Below are positions 9,147-17,559 of a DNA stretch of 64,000 nucleotides, piece after piece. Position 1 is the stretch's first letter. Every line of letters starts with the position of its first letter. The position numbers and the translations under genes were made by a program. The notes under the pieces were generated by a model. It had not been told where the DNA came from. It did no database searches and saw only the letters and a list, made by a program, of their open reading frames with translations. The stretch spans positions 558,001 through 622,000 of the forward strand of contig NZ_CP060696.1 in the NCBI RefSeq assembly GCF_014467055.1, written 5' to 3'. The DNA is from Caproicibacterium amylolyticum. GTDB taxonomy: Bacteria > Bacillota > Clostridia > Oscillospirales > Acutalibacteraceae.

Positions 9147-9845
9147 ATGCAGGAAAAAATTCTGGTTGTGGACGATGAACAGTCCATCGCAGACTTGGTG
9201 GAACTGTACCTCAAAAATGAAGGCTTTCAGGTACACAAGTTTTACAGCGGCACCGATGCGCTGATGTGCATTAATACAGAAAAAATCGACCTTGCGGTGC
9301 TGGATGTGATGCTGCCGGATGTGGACGGCTTCTCCATTTGCCGCAAAATTCGGGAACATTATAATTTTCCAGTCATCATGCTGACAGCAAAGGTAGAGGA
9401 AATCGACAAAATCACCGGACTGACGCTGGGGGCAGATGATTATGTAACAAAGCCGTTTCAGCCGTTGGAGCTGATTGCGCGGGTAAAAGCTCAGCTGCGC
9501 CGCTGCAAGCACTACAATGCAGTGGAACCGGAGAAAACGGACACGGTACTGGAGTTTTCCGGAATTGTACTGAACCGCGATACGCATGAATGTTTCTTGA
9601 ATGAAAAATTGCTTGAGCTTACACCTACAGAATTTTCAATTTTGTGGGTGCTGGGCGAAAATTATGGCCACGTGGTGAGTTCTGAAGGACTTTTTCGGGA
9701 AGTCTGGGGAGAGAAATATTACAGCAGGGACAGCAATACGGTTATGGTGCACATTCGCCATTTACGGGAAAAGATGCAGGACTCTGCCGAGCATCCAAAA
9801 TACATTAAGACGGTATGGGGAGTAGGGTATAAAATTGAAAAGTGA
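9147..9845 (+). CDS. OmpR-family response regulator (VanR-like)
   Basis: The 232-residue protein has a receiver domain (1-120) with acidic pocket Asp9-Asp10, phosphorylated Asp53, Thr80 and Lys102, and a C-terminal winged-helix DNA-binding domain (about 135-232) ending in the typical Val-Trp-Gly-Val-Gly-Tyr-Lys. It should be phosphorylated by the next gene's kinase and bind tandem direct repeats. A purine-rich GGGCGGGCGG precedes the ATG. Similarity to VanR/PhoP-type regulators and the downstream D,D-carboxypeptidase suggest control of cell-wall crosslinking. The true signal is unknown, and there is no vanHAX set here, so this is not evidence of glycopeptide resistance. Confidence 0.92.
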   Translation: MQEKILVVDDEQSIADLVELYLKNEGFQVHKFYSGTDALMCINTEKIDLAVLDVMLPDVDGFSICRKIREHYNFPVIMLTAKVEEIDKITGLTLGADDYVTKPFQPLELIARVKAQLRRCKHYNAVEPEKTDTVLEFSGIVLNRDTHECFLNEKLLELTPTEFSILWVLGENYGHVVSSEGLFREVWGEKYYSRDSNTVMVHIRHLREKMQDSAEHPKYIKTVWGVGYKIEK

Positions 9846-11016
9846 ATTACATAAAGTTCATCTTCCAGTGCTGGTAAAAATCCTGCTGATTTCTGTTGGC
9901 ACTGCTTTTGCCGCAGCGGCAGTCCTCTATTTCTGGGATAACTCCCAGCTGACAAACGGCAGAACCGCTGACTGGTTTTCAGAATGGGTACTGCATTTTC
10001 TGCTGCCGGACACAAGTAAGTCCGAAAGCTACATCAAAAACGGAGTCAGCCTAACAGATTTGATGAATTCCGTGTCGGCTATGTGGTGGTCTTTTCGGAG
10101 TGCAGTCGGTACAATCCTGATTTTGCTTGCTACAGCAGCAGCTTTAATAATCAGTGCAGTTGCTTATGGTGCTGCACGCTGGAAATCCAGAAAAATCATT
10201 TGTGAGCTGGCTGATGCCATGCAGGAATTTGTGCGGACACAGAAAGTACCGGAACTGCCGGAAAAATACGCAAAAATTCAAAAACAGATGGAACAGATTC
10301 AGCAGATGGAACGGCACAGCCGTGAACTGGCGCAAACCGAAGCACAGCGCAAAAATGATCTTGTCACTTATTTGGCGCATGACCTGAAAACACCGCTTGC
10401 TTCTGTTGTGGGCTATCTGTGCCTTTTGGATGAAGCACCGGATATGCCGGAAGCACAGAAAGAAAAATACACGGGAATTGCACTCCAAAAAGCATACCGT
10501 CTGGACGACTTGATTAATGAGTTCTTTGATATTACACGCTTTAATTTGCAGACCATTGAACTGCAGAAAGTCAGGTTTGACCTTGCTATGCTGCTGCGGC
10601 AGCTGGCAGATGAGTTTTATCCGATGCTGGCACAGAAAGGAATAACAGCAGCAGTGCAGGTGCCGGAAACTTTGACCTTGACCGGTGACCCGGACAAACT
10701 TGCACGCGTGTTTAACAATATTCTGAAAAATGCGGCAGCCTACAGCTATGAAAACAGCGAGATTTGCATGACAGCGGAAAAAGAAGACAATCATATTGTT
10801 GTTTCAGTTATCAGTCACGGTGAAGTGATTCCACTGCAGAAATTGGACATGATTTTCGAAAAATTTTACCGGCTGGATTCTTCCCGCTCTACGCATACCG
10901 GCGGTGCAGGGCTGGGACTTGCTATTGCAAAAAAAATTGTAACTGCGCACGGCGGCAAAATACATGCTGAAAGCAGTGAGGAACAAACAGCTTTTATAGT
11001 TGAACTTCCGCGGTAA
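9835..11016 (+). CDS. Membrane sensor histidine kinase (VanS-like)
   Basis: This 393-residue kinase has two membrane helices (about 12-33 and 90-113) flanking a short 55-residue external loop, a linker coiled coil, phospho-acceptor His182 in Leu-Ala-His-Asp-Leu-Lys-Thr-Pro, an N-box Asn-Asn-Ile-Leu-Lys-Asn-Ala, and a G-box Gly-Gly-Ala-Gly-Leu-Gly-Leu-Ala. It lacks a clear HAMP domain. The start is TTG at 9835, overlapping the regulator gene by 11 bases, with GTAGGG upstream; no in-frame ATG lies nearby. It is co-transcribed with the regulator it presumably phosphorylates. The small sensor loop fits envelope or membrane-integral signal detection. Confidence 0.9.
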   Translation: MKSELHKVHLPVLVKILLISVGTAFAAAAVLYFWDNSQLTNGRTADWFSEWVLHFLLPDTSKSESYIKNGVSLTDLMNSVSAMWWSFRSAVGTILILLATAAALIISAVAYGAARWKSRKIICELADAMQEFVRTQKVPELPEKYAKIQKQMEQIQQMERHSRELAQTEAQRKNDLVTYLAHDLKTPLASVVGYLCLLDEAPDMPEAQKEKYTGIALQKAYRLDDLINEFFDITRFNLQTIELQKVRFDLAMLLRQLADEFYPMLAQKGITAAVQVPETLTLTGDPDKLARVFNNILKNAAAYSYENSEICMTAEKEDNHIVVSVISHGEVIPLQKLDMIFEKFYRLDSSRSTHTGGAGLGLAIAKKIVTAHGGKIHAESSEEQTAFIVELPR

Positions 11017-11043
11017 GAAAATCTTAAGAAACTTGTAAGGAAA
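11014..11043 (+). promoter_or_regulatory. Triple direct repeat upstream of the D,D-carboxypeptidase gene
   Basis: TAAGAAA (11014), TAAGAAA (11025) and TAAGGAAA (11036) recur at exactly 11-bp steps, starting in the stop codon of the kinase gene. This is the geometry of OmpR/PhoB-type regulator binding. It implies that the carboxypeptidase gene has its own promoter under the adjacent regulator. Confidence 0.6.
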
Positions 11044-11123
11044 AAATGCAGCATCATTTTTTTATGTGTGTTTTAATAGAAGTAAATCAAAAGTAAATCC
11101 CAAAACAAGGAGCTGCAGGATTT

Positions 11124-12065
11124 GTGCGAAGTACCAGAAAAAGAAAAAGATTAAGATGCGTGCTCATTTTGCCAATCATTCTGGCGGTTGCGTTTTCCGG
11201 ATGCAGCCTGCAGAACATTGGCGGAAAAATTTTCAGCAGACAGAATGAGATGTCCGGTCAGCAGATTGTTTTAAAACCGGCCGCTCGAAAACTGTCGGTG
11301 GGCATTAACAGTCCCAATGCAATTTTAGTCCGGCTGAGTGATTATTCCGTACTGCTGGATAAAAACAGCAAAGAGAGAGTTTATCCCGCGTCACTTACAA
11401 AAATGATGACGGCAGTTGTGGCAATTGAAAATCTGCCGAACCTCGACGAAAAAATTGTGCTGCCGACCTCTATGTTTAAACCGCTTTATCAAGCGGATGC
11501 GTCACTGGCAGGGTTTCAGGGAGAAGAAGAAGTAAGCGCGCGGGACTTGCTGTACGGCGCACTGCTGCCGAGCGGTGCAGAGTGCTGTCTGGGACTGGCA
11601 GAAAAGGCTGCGGGTTCAGAAGAAAGCTTTGTGAAGCTGATGAACCAAAAAGCGAAGCAGCTTGGCATGAGCAGTACACACTTTGCAAATACAACCGGGC
11701 TGCACAACGAAAATCACTATACAACTGTTCAGGACCTTGCTGTATTGCTCAGCTACGCACTGAAAAACAATACGTTTCGCCAGATTTTTACCACAGAGGA
11801 GTACAATACTGCTCCTACCAACAAGCATGCGGATGGTGTTGCATTTGTCAGCACCATGTTCCAAAAACTGAAAAGCAACGAAATTTCCGGCGGAAAAATT
11901 CTGGGTGGAAAAACGGGCTTTACCAATGAAGCGGGGCTGTGCCTTGCCAGCTTGGCACAGAAGAACGGAAAAGAATACATTTTAGTTACTGCCGGCGCAA
12001 AGGGCAATCACGCAACTGAGCAGTACCATTTGGAAGACGCAAAAAAAATATACAACGCATTTTAA
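11124..12065 (+). CDS. D-alanyl-D-alanine carboxypeptidase, S11 family, lipoprotein-like
   Basis: The enzyme removes the terminal D-Ala of peptidoglycan stem peptides, limiting crosslinking. It has 313 residues, with a basic N-terminus, a hydrophobic segment (12-25) and Phe-Ser-Gly-Cys27 as probable lipobox, so it should be tethered outside the membrane. Catalytic motifs: Ser90-Leu-Thr-Lys93, Ser150-Gly-Ala (the usual third residue is Asn) and Lys263-Thr-Gly265. There is no C-terminal amphipathic anchor or S11 C-terminal domain, so it is shorter than DacA. The start is GTG at 11124; AAGGAG is 11 bases upstream. It sits directly after a VanRS-like pair, with regulator-type repeats before it, suggesting regulated wall remodelling. 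Confidence 0.87.
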   Translation: MRSTRKRKRLRCVLILPIILAVAFSGCSLQNIGGKIFSRQNEMSGQQIVLKPAARKLSVGINSPNAILVRLSDYSVLLDKNSKERVYPASLTKMMTAVVAIENLPNLDEKIVLPTSMFKPLYQADASLAGFQGEEEVSARDLLYGALLPSGAECCLGLAEKAAGSEESFVKLMNQKAKQLGMSSTHFANTTGLHNENHYTTVQDLAVLLSYALKNNTFRQIFTTEEYNTAPTNKHADGVAFVSTMFQKLKSNEISGGKILGGKTGFTNEAGLCLASLAQKNGKEYILVTAGAKGNHATEQYHLEDAKKIYNAF

Positions 12066-12071
12066 AAAACG

Positions 12072-12116
12072 AAACGCATTTCGGCGGCAGATAAAGCTGT
12101 GCCGAAATGCGTTTTG
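12072..12116 (+). terminator. Intrinsic terminator after the D,D-carboxypeptidase gene
   Basis: AACGCATTTCGGC pairs with GCCGAAATGCGTT, followed by TTTTG. Confidence 0.85.
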
Positions 12117-12189
12117 TGTTGTCAGAAAGTTAAGAAAAGGTCAAAAAAGTGTGGGAATATATCATTGCTCTGTTCTGCGTGATTGCCTA

Positions 12190-12978
12190 TCATAAAGATA
12201 CGGAATTTGCCTGTGTTGTATTTGCACTTTTTCGGAAAGCGGAAGGGGAAATCCCTGCTGTTTTTTTAAACTGGCGGCAGAAATGTTCCACATTGCTGTA
12301 GCCGCATTGCTCTGCAATTTCCGCAACGGGTTTATCGGTGTAAAGCAGCTGGTCCTTTGCCATGCGAATGCGACCGTCAATCACATCCTCCATACAAGAT
12401 GTTTCAAAAATCTTTTTGTAAAGTACCTGCAGGTAGCCGGCGCTCATATGTAGCTTTTTTGCCATGATGGGGACTGTCCAGTTGTACTGCGGATTGTTGT
12501 AAATCTCTTTGCGCAGCAGCAGCAAATCATGGCTGTGCGGTGCAGAGGGTTTCCGTGAGCATGCTTCAAACAGCTTTGTAAACAGGACCCGCAGCAGCTG
12601 GTCAATGCAGCGTTCACTGTTCGCACTCGGCATGGTGTGCTCCCACGTCAGCAACTGGAACAGATTGTGGCAGTACTCTGGGTCCGGCAGAGAAAAAGGT
12701 ACCCCTTGTACCGGCAGGGTGGAAACGTAAGTTTCGTCCGACTCAAACCGAATCCAGTCGTTTTCATAGTGCTCCGCACAGGCGCGGTAGTAGATTTTGT
12801 GATGCGGCGCAAACAGGATGGCGCTTTTTGCCGGATATTCCCGCAGAGTGCCGTCTACAAAGAACAGTGCAGGTGTGTGTGTGAGCAGCAGCAGCCAGCA
12901 GTCATGACCTCCGGGAACGTCAAAAACGAAGTCCTTGGGGTGTACGGCGCTGTAGCCGATGTAGCGGATCTCATTCAT
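12190..12978 (-). CDS. AraC-family transcriptional regulator
   Basis: The 262-residue protein has an N-terminal cupin-like sugar-sensing region (about 1-150) and two C-terminal helix-turn-helix motifs (about 165-255; Trp-Thr-Val-Pro-Ile-Met-Ala-Lys-Lys-Leu-His-Met-Ser and Val-Ala-Glu-Ile-Ala-Glu-Gln-Cys-Gly-Tyr-Ser). It is divergent from the GH39 xylosidase gene with a gap of about 100 bases, so it most likely activates that gene on sensing a xylo-oligosaccharide. AAGGAAG lies upstream of the ATG. The inducer is inferred from the neighbour only. Confidence 0.88.
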   Translation of the reverse strand: MNEIRYIGYSAVHPKDFVFDVPGGHDCWLLLLTHTPALFFVDGTLREYPAKSAILFAPHHKIYYRACAEHYENDWIRFESDETYVSTLPVQGVPFSLPDPEYCHNLFQLLTWEHTMPSANSERCIDQLLRVLFTKLFEACSRKPSAPHSHDLLLLRKEIYNNPQYNWTVPIMAKKLHMSAGYLQVLYKKIFETSCMEDVIDGRIRMAKDQLLYTDKPVAEIAEQCGYSNVEHFCRQFKKTAGISPSAFRKSANTTQANSVSL

Positions 12979-13081
12979 ATTTTGTGACTTCCTTGTTTAA
13001 AGAAGAATTTATCAATTTTAAAAAAGTATACCACCCTGCCGCAGAGCGGTCAAGCATGGGTGAAAAATGGAGTGTATGATT

Positions 13082-14617
13082 ATGCAGGAAACAAAGAACT
13101 ATCAAATCCTTCCGGGGGCTGCCGTACCGTTTCACAACAATGTGGATTACTGTGTAGGGACCGGCCGCATGGGACTGGCACTGCAGAAAGAATATCAGGA
13201 CCAGCTGGCATTGGTGCAGCGGGAAATTGGGTTTAAACACATCCGCGGTCACGGCCTTTTTTGCGAGGACATGGCGATTTACCAGGAATACACAGACGAA
13301 AATGGGGAGACAAAGCCCGAGTATAACTTCACATATCTTGACCTTGTAATGGACAGCTACTGCAAGGTGGGGCTGCGCCCGTTTTTGGAGCTTGGCTTTA
13401 TGCCAAAGGCGCTGGCCTCCGGAGAGCAGACGGTTTTTTACTGGAACGGCAATGTAACACCGCCGAAAAGCTACGATGCCTGGTGCGCGCTGGTGCAGGC
13501 GACTCTGCGTCATTTGATGGAGCGTTACGGCGCGGATGAAGTGGTAACGTGGCCGGTCGAGGTGTGGAACGAGCCAAACCTTGCGGGGTTCTGGAAAGAT
13601 GCGGACCAAAAAGAGTATTTTAAACTTTTTGAGCGCACATTTGCTGCGGTCAAGGAAGTGGACAAGCGCTTTCAGGTAGGCGGTCCGGCAGTATGCGGCG
13701 GTACAGACGAAGTTTGGATTCGCGCGTTTATGGAATTTTGTGCGGAGAAGCACATTCCGGTGGACTTTATTTCCCGTCACCATTACACCATTAGCCCGCC
13801 GCAGTATGTGGGCCACTACGGTTACTGCAGGCTAAATCCGCCGGAAGAAGGACTTGCCAATCTGCACACAACCCGTGAAATCGTGGACAGTTTCCCGCAG
13901 TATCGCGGCCTGCCGATTCATGTTACAGAATTTAACACATCCTATAATCCCAAAACACCGCTGCATGACACCAACCAGAATGCAGCCTATATTGCCCAGC
14001 AGCTTTCGCGACTAGGGGACGATAATGAATCTTATTCTTACTGGACATTCGGCGATATATTTGAAGAATGCGGCGTACCCTTTACACCATTCCACGGCGG
14101 CTTTGGGCTGGTGGCAAACGGCTGTATTCCCAAACCGACTTTCTGGACATTCCGCTTCTTTAAGGACTTGCAGGGGACCTGTGTGCACCGCGCAGAAGAT
14201 TCTGTTATTGTTCAAAAACCGGATGGAAGGTACTGCGGTGCTGCCTGGAATCTTTCTCTGCAGGACACAGACCGTGAGCTGACGCTGCAGTTTAGCCTGC
14301 CGGCGTGCAAGAAGGATGAGTGGTGCCTCTTAACAAAGACAGTAGACGAAGAGACCTGCAATCCGCTGAAAATGTGGCATGACTTTGGCGAGCCGGCAAG
14401 CCTTTCACCGGAGCAAAAAGCGCTACTGCAGCAGTGTGCAGTTCCGCTCCTTGCAACAGAGCAGAGAGCTGCTGAAAACAATATGATTCAGATAAAACTG
14501 CTTTTAAAGAAAAATGCGGTTGTTTATTTTGAACTAAAGCCGGTTTTGCGTCAGTGTGACCGCGGTTTCTCCTATGAGCGTACAATGTGCAGTCAAAAGG
14601 AAAGTACAGCGGACTAA
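13082..14617 (+). CDS. Glycoside hydrolase family 39, probable beta-xylosidase
   Basis: The 511-residue enzyme would cleave xylose from the non-reducing end of xylo-oligosaccharides with retention. The acid/base is Glu164 in Trp-Asn-Glu-Pro-Asn, and the nucleophile is Glu283 in His-Val-Thr-Glu-Phe-Asn. There is a (beta/alpha)8 barrel to about 340 followed by a beta-rich domain, as in clostridial XynB. No signal peptide, so it is cytoplasmic. In-frame ATGs at 13067 and 13076 are less likely than 13082, which has GGAG 9 bases upstream. The C-terminal tail after about 480 is unusual and may be a short extension. It is divergent from an AraC regulator and ends at its own terminator. Confidence 0.88.
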   Translation: MQETKNYQILPGAAVPFHNNVDYCVGTGRMGLALQKEYQDQLALVQREIGFKHIRGHGLFCEDMAIYQEYTDENGETKPEYNFTYLDLVMDSYCKVGLRPFLELGFMPKALASGEQTVFYWNGNVTPPKSYDAWCALVQATLRHLMERYGADEVVTWPVEVWNEPNLAGFWKDADQKEYFKLFERTFAAVKEVDKRFQVGGPAVCGGTDEVWIRAFMEFCAEKHIPVDFISRHHYTISPPQYVGHYGYCRLNPPEEGLANLHTTREIVDSFPQYRGLPIHVTEFNTSYNPKTPLHDTNQNAAYIAQQLSRLGDDNESYSYWTFGDIFEECGVPFTPFHGGFGLVANGCIPKPTFWTFRFFKDLQGTCVHRAEDSVIVQKPDGRYCGAAWNLSLQDTDRELTLQFSLPACKKDEWCLLTKTVDEETCNPLKMWHDFGEPASLSPEQKALLQQCAVPLLATEQRAAENNMIQIKLLLKKNAVVYFELKPVLRQCDRGFSYERTMCSQKESTAD

Positions 14618-14645
14618 ATTTGCCGCCAACATAAATCATATTTTG

Positions 14646-14685
14646 AAATGGACTGAATGTTTTTGAAGCATTCGGCCCATTTTTG
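14646..14685 (+). terminator. Intrinsic terminator after the GH39 gene
   Basis: AAATGGACTGAATG pairs with CATTCGGCCCATTT (one mismatch, one wobble) followed by a T5 run. Confidence 0.75.
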
Positions 14686-14744
14686 TTACTTCATGCTATG
14701 TTTGTTGAATTCCGATTTAAGAACTGGAAGAAGCTGTCCTTTTA

Positions 14745-14768
14745 AAACTAACGTTTTTATACTATAAT
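14745..14768 (+). promoter_or_regulatory. Shared 21-bp element and -10 region upstream of the yesM-like gene
   Basis: A 21-bp sequence beginning AAACTAACG and ending TATACTAT (14745-14765) recurs with 20 of 21 matches at 17455-17475 before the ABC transporter genes. A TATAAT at 14763-14768 is embedded. No good -35 box is present, consistent with activator dependence, likely on the YesN-like regulator at 16616. Confidence 0.6.
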
Positions 14769-14850
14769 ATAAACAATTTGCTCTGTCCGGATTGAAAAAT
14801 TACAGCTAAGATTGAATTGAGTCAGAAGGTATAGGAGAAAGGCGGACGGG

Positions 14851-16644
14851 ATGCTCGAATTTATGAAAAAACGTGTCTACCGCACATCTTTCCTGATTTA
14901 TACGGGAGCTTTGCTTCTGGCGTGTGTGTTGGTATTCATGCTGTTTTTTAACCATATATTCAGTACACAGGAAGCCTCCTGTGCGCAGGCAGCGCAGCAG
15001 AGCTTTGCCAGTACCGAACAGGAAATTTCAACCTACAGCGATAAAATCGATAACTATATTTTAGGACTTTACCGCGAACAAAGTGAAGGCACTCTGCGCG
15101 ATTTCATGCGTTTTTTAGGGCACAATGCAGACGAATACATGACCGCGCGGCTGCAGGCGCTGCCTGCCAGCTCATTTTCTTCGGTTGATTTTCTGAAGAG
15201 TATCCAACAGTTTGTGCAGGACAGCCGTTATTCCATTTCGCGCGTCAGTTTTACTTTGGACAACAAAGCCAGTATTGCAAATGTGCTGACCTACGACACA
15301 AATGGTACTGGGCGGCTGGAATTTGCAGTGACGAATCCGGAAAAACAGGAGTCAGGAAACGACGACTTTTTGTTTATCCATAATGTTATGAATCCAAAGG
15401 ATGTTTCCAAAAACCTGGGGACTGTACGTTTTCGCGTGCGTGCGTCAGAGCTTTTCGGCGATTTGGAAAAACTGGAGCTAGGTTCTGCTGCCGTCATTAC
15501 AGATGAGAACATTATTTTTTTGCATGAACCGTATCCTGATGAAAAGGCAGCTTTGCTGGCTGCCTCCAAACAAAGCGGTATGCAAGGGAATCTTTCCAAA
15601 GGTAATGGACTGTCCGGGCACTTTTTGCGCTATGTTTCTCCTCACAGCGGTCTGAAAATGGTTTATTTTTTGCCGTCCGATGAAGTTTTGCGTCAGTGCA
15701 GTGCGCAGCTGCTGTTTCTTGCACTGTGTATGGTTGCGTTATTTTTCTGCATTACATTGTTGATTGCGCTTCGCATGAGCCGCGACGCGCGGTATCTCAA
15801 TAAAATCACATCTGCAATCGACGGCATGAAGGCCGGCAGCTTTACGCATATCAATTTGGAGAAGCGCAGGGACGAGTTCCGCATTATTGCGCAGGAGTTT
15901 AATGAGATGTCCGACCGCCTGGAGAACTACGTGCAGCGCGAATATGTTTTGAAACTGAAGCAGCAGGAAGCGCAGATGAAAATGCTGCAGCAGCAGATTA
16001 ACCCGCATTTTCTGTACAATACGCTGGATATTATCCGTTCCCGTGCACTGGTGAATGAAGATGTTGAAGTTGCAGATGCTGTGTGCGGACTGGGTTCCAT
16101 GTTCCGCATGGTGGTAAAAGGGCAGGATTGCATTAGCGTTGCAGAGGAACTGGAGATTTTAACACAGTACCTCAAAATCATGGAGTTTAAGTACAAGGAT
16201 CATTTTTTCTATCAGGTGGATGTAGATAAAGAGATTCTGCAAATGAAGACGATTAAGTTTTGGATGCAGCCGGTTGTGGAAAATTATTTTGTCCATGGCA
16301 TTGACCCGAGCAGCGAGTTCAATCTGCTGTTGGTTAACGGGCATCTGGAGGGAAATGAAGCAGTTTTTGAATTTATCGACAATGGAAGCGGCATGGAACT
16401 GAAACATCTTGAAGTACTGAACCGTTCCCTGACAGTGGTGGAGGGAGAGCAGCCGGCACATGCCGGAAAAAGCATAGGTCTGCAGAATGTTTACACGCGG
16501 CTGCGCTTCTTTTACGGAGAAGGGGTTTTCATGCAGCTGCACAATAATGAGGAGGCAGGTGTTACAACCACCATACGGGTGCCGTACCTGCCAGCGGAAG
16601 GAGAGAAGGAAACGGATGTACAGACTGCTTGTAGTAGACGATGA
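14851..16644 (+). CDS. YesM-like sensor histidine kinase
   Basis: This 597-residue membrane kinase of the LytS/YesM class pairs with AraC-type response regulators to sense extracellular oligosaccharides. A first membrane helix (about 13-35), an external sensor domain of about 250 residues, a second helix (about 284-307) and HAMP (about 308-360) precede the His_kinase domain. The phospho-acceptor is His386 in Gln-Gln-Gln-Ile-Asn-Pro-His-Phe-Leu-Tyr-Asn. The HATPase domain carries Asp-Asn-Gly-Ser-Gly-Met and Gly-Leu-Gln-Asn-Val. GGAGAAAGG precedes the ATG at 14851. It overlaps the regulator gene by 29 bases and precedes a CUT1 transporter operon, the usual set for oligosaccharide uptake. Confidence 0.92.
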   Translation: MLEFMKKRVYRTSFLIYTGALLLACVLVFMLFFNHIFSTQEASCAQAAQQSFASTEQEISTYSDKIDNYILGLYREQSEGTLRDFMRFLGHNADEYMTARLQALPASSFSSVDFLKSIQQFVQDSRYSISRVSFTLDNKASIANVLTYDTNGTGRLEFAVTNPEKQESGNDDFLFIHNVMNPKDVSKNLGTVRFRVRASELFGDLEKLELGSAAVITDENIIFLHEPYPDEKAALLAASKQSGMQGNLSKGNGLSGHFLRYVSPHSGLKMVYFLPSDEVLRQCSAQLLFLALCMVALFFCITLLIALRMSRDARYLNKITSAIDGMKAGSFTHINLEKRRDEFRIIAQEFNEMSDRLENYVQREYVLKLKQQEAQMKMLQQQINPHFLYNTLDIIRSRALVNEDVEVADAVCGLGSMFRMVVKGQDCISVAEELEILTQYLKIMEFKYKDHFFYQVDVDKEILQMKTIKFWMQPVVENYFVHGIDPSSEFNLLLVNGHLEGNEAVFEFIDNGSGMELKHLEVLNRSLTVVEGEQPAHAGKSIGLQNVYTRLRFFYGEGVFMQLHNNEEAGVTTTIRVPYLPAEGEKETDVQTACSRR

Positions 16645-17374
16645 ACCGGATATTTTAAAGGGCATTACTCGCTTGGTTCCGTGGCCGGATTATGACTTTA
16701 CACAAGTGGAAACAGCCGGAAGCTACCCGGAGGCGGTGGAAAAATCTATGATGATGCACCCCGACATTGCGTTGGTGGACGTTTGCATTGGCGAAACGCG
16801 CGGGTATGAAATGATTGGCAGGCTGCAGGAACTTGGGCTGAAAACAAAGTTTATCATGATGAGCGGCTACGATACGTTTGAGTATGTGCGGCGCTCCATG
16901 ACAGTTGGTGCAAAGGATTATCTGCTCAAGCCGGTCGAGCGGCAGACACTGCTTAAGTGCATTGAAAAAATTATCACGGAGGACTTTCACGGTACCTTTG
17001 CAAACCGCAGTGCGGAACATGAAGCACGCGACCCGGTGCTGAATGTTCCATACTCTGAAATTTCCAATCTCACAAACAAAATCCTGCTGATGATTCGTGA
17101 GGAATATGCACACAACCTGACCCTCAAAGCAGTGGCTGACAAATTTAAAATGAATTCGACCTATATGGGACAGATATTCCTGAAAGAAACGAAAATGAAA
17201 TTTTCGGAGTACCTGATGGTTTACAGAATGCAGGAAGCCCGCAGGCGAATTGAGAATTCTTCTGATAAGATTGCGGTGGTTGCACACGATGTGGGTTATG
17301 CAAACCTGAATTATTTTTACACGCACTTTCACAGCTACTTTGGGCTTTCGCCATCCGATTTGCGGGGGGCATAG
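16616..17374 (+). CDS. YesN-like AraC-type response regulator
   Basis: The 252-residue protein combines a receiver domain (1-120; Asp8-Asp9 pocket, phospho-acceptor Asp55, switch Ser about 83, Lys about 103) with two helix-turn-helix units (about 155-250). The true start is the ATG at 16616 with AAGGAAACGG before it, inside the kinase gene. A longer in-frame extension back to 16487 is only kinase-gene shadow. It probably activates its own operon and the transporter at 17560 through the shared 21-bp element upstream of both. It is followed by a terminator. Confidence 0.92.
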   Translation: MYRLLVVDDEPDILKGITRLVPWPDYDFTQVETAGSYPEAVEKSMMMHPDIALVDVCIGETRGYEMIGRLQELGLKTKFIMMSGYDTFEYVRRSMTVGAKDYLLKPVERQTLLKCIEKIITEDFHGTFANRSAEHEARDPVLNVPYSEISNLTNKILLMIREEYAHNLTLKAVADKFKMNSTYMGQIFLKETKMKFSEYLMVYRMQEARRRIENSSDKIAVVAHDVGYANLNYFYTHFHSYFGLSPSDLRGA

Positions 17375-17396
17375 CCGAAAAATTACATACAACACT

Positions 17397-17439
17397 GGGA
17401 CAGGTGCACAGAAAACCTCTGTGTGCCTGTCCCCTTTTT
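17397..17439 (+). terminator. Intrinsic terminator after the YesN-like gene
   Basis: GGGACAGGTGCACAGA pairs with TCTGTGTGCCTGTCCC, followed by CTTTTT. It separates the two-component operon from the transporter operon. Confidence 0.88.
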
Positions 17440-17454
17440 CTATATTTTTTATAG

Positions 17455-17475
17455 AAACTAAAGTTTTTATACTAT
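17455..17475 (+). promoter_or_regulatory. Shared 21-bp element upstream of the ABC transporter operon
   Basis: Begins AAACTAAAG and ends TATACTAT; matches 14745-14765 at 20 of 21 positions. It includes a TATACT that could be a -10 box, about 85 bases before the first permease gene. Confidence 0.6.
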
Positions 17476-17559
17476 GGAATAATCTTTTTTGTCTGGAAGC
17501 AAAAAAGGAAAGCAGATATGATTAAGGTGCAGCAGGAGAGATGAAAGGATTGATTAACT

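Noticed and set aside
9147..12065. Glycopeptide-resistance cluster
   Set aside because: VanR-like, VanS-like and D,D-carboxypeptidase genes are present, but no vanH, D-Ala-D-Lac/Ser ligase or vanX; the D-lactate dehydrogenase at 56421 is 44 kb away.
12162..12380. Short frame overlapping the 3' end of the AraC gene at 12190
   Set aside because: It is a different-frame shadow of the helix-turn-helix region.
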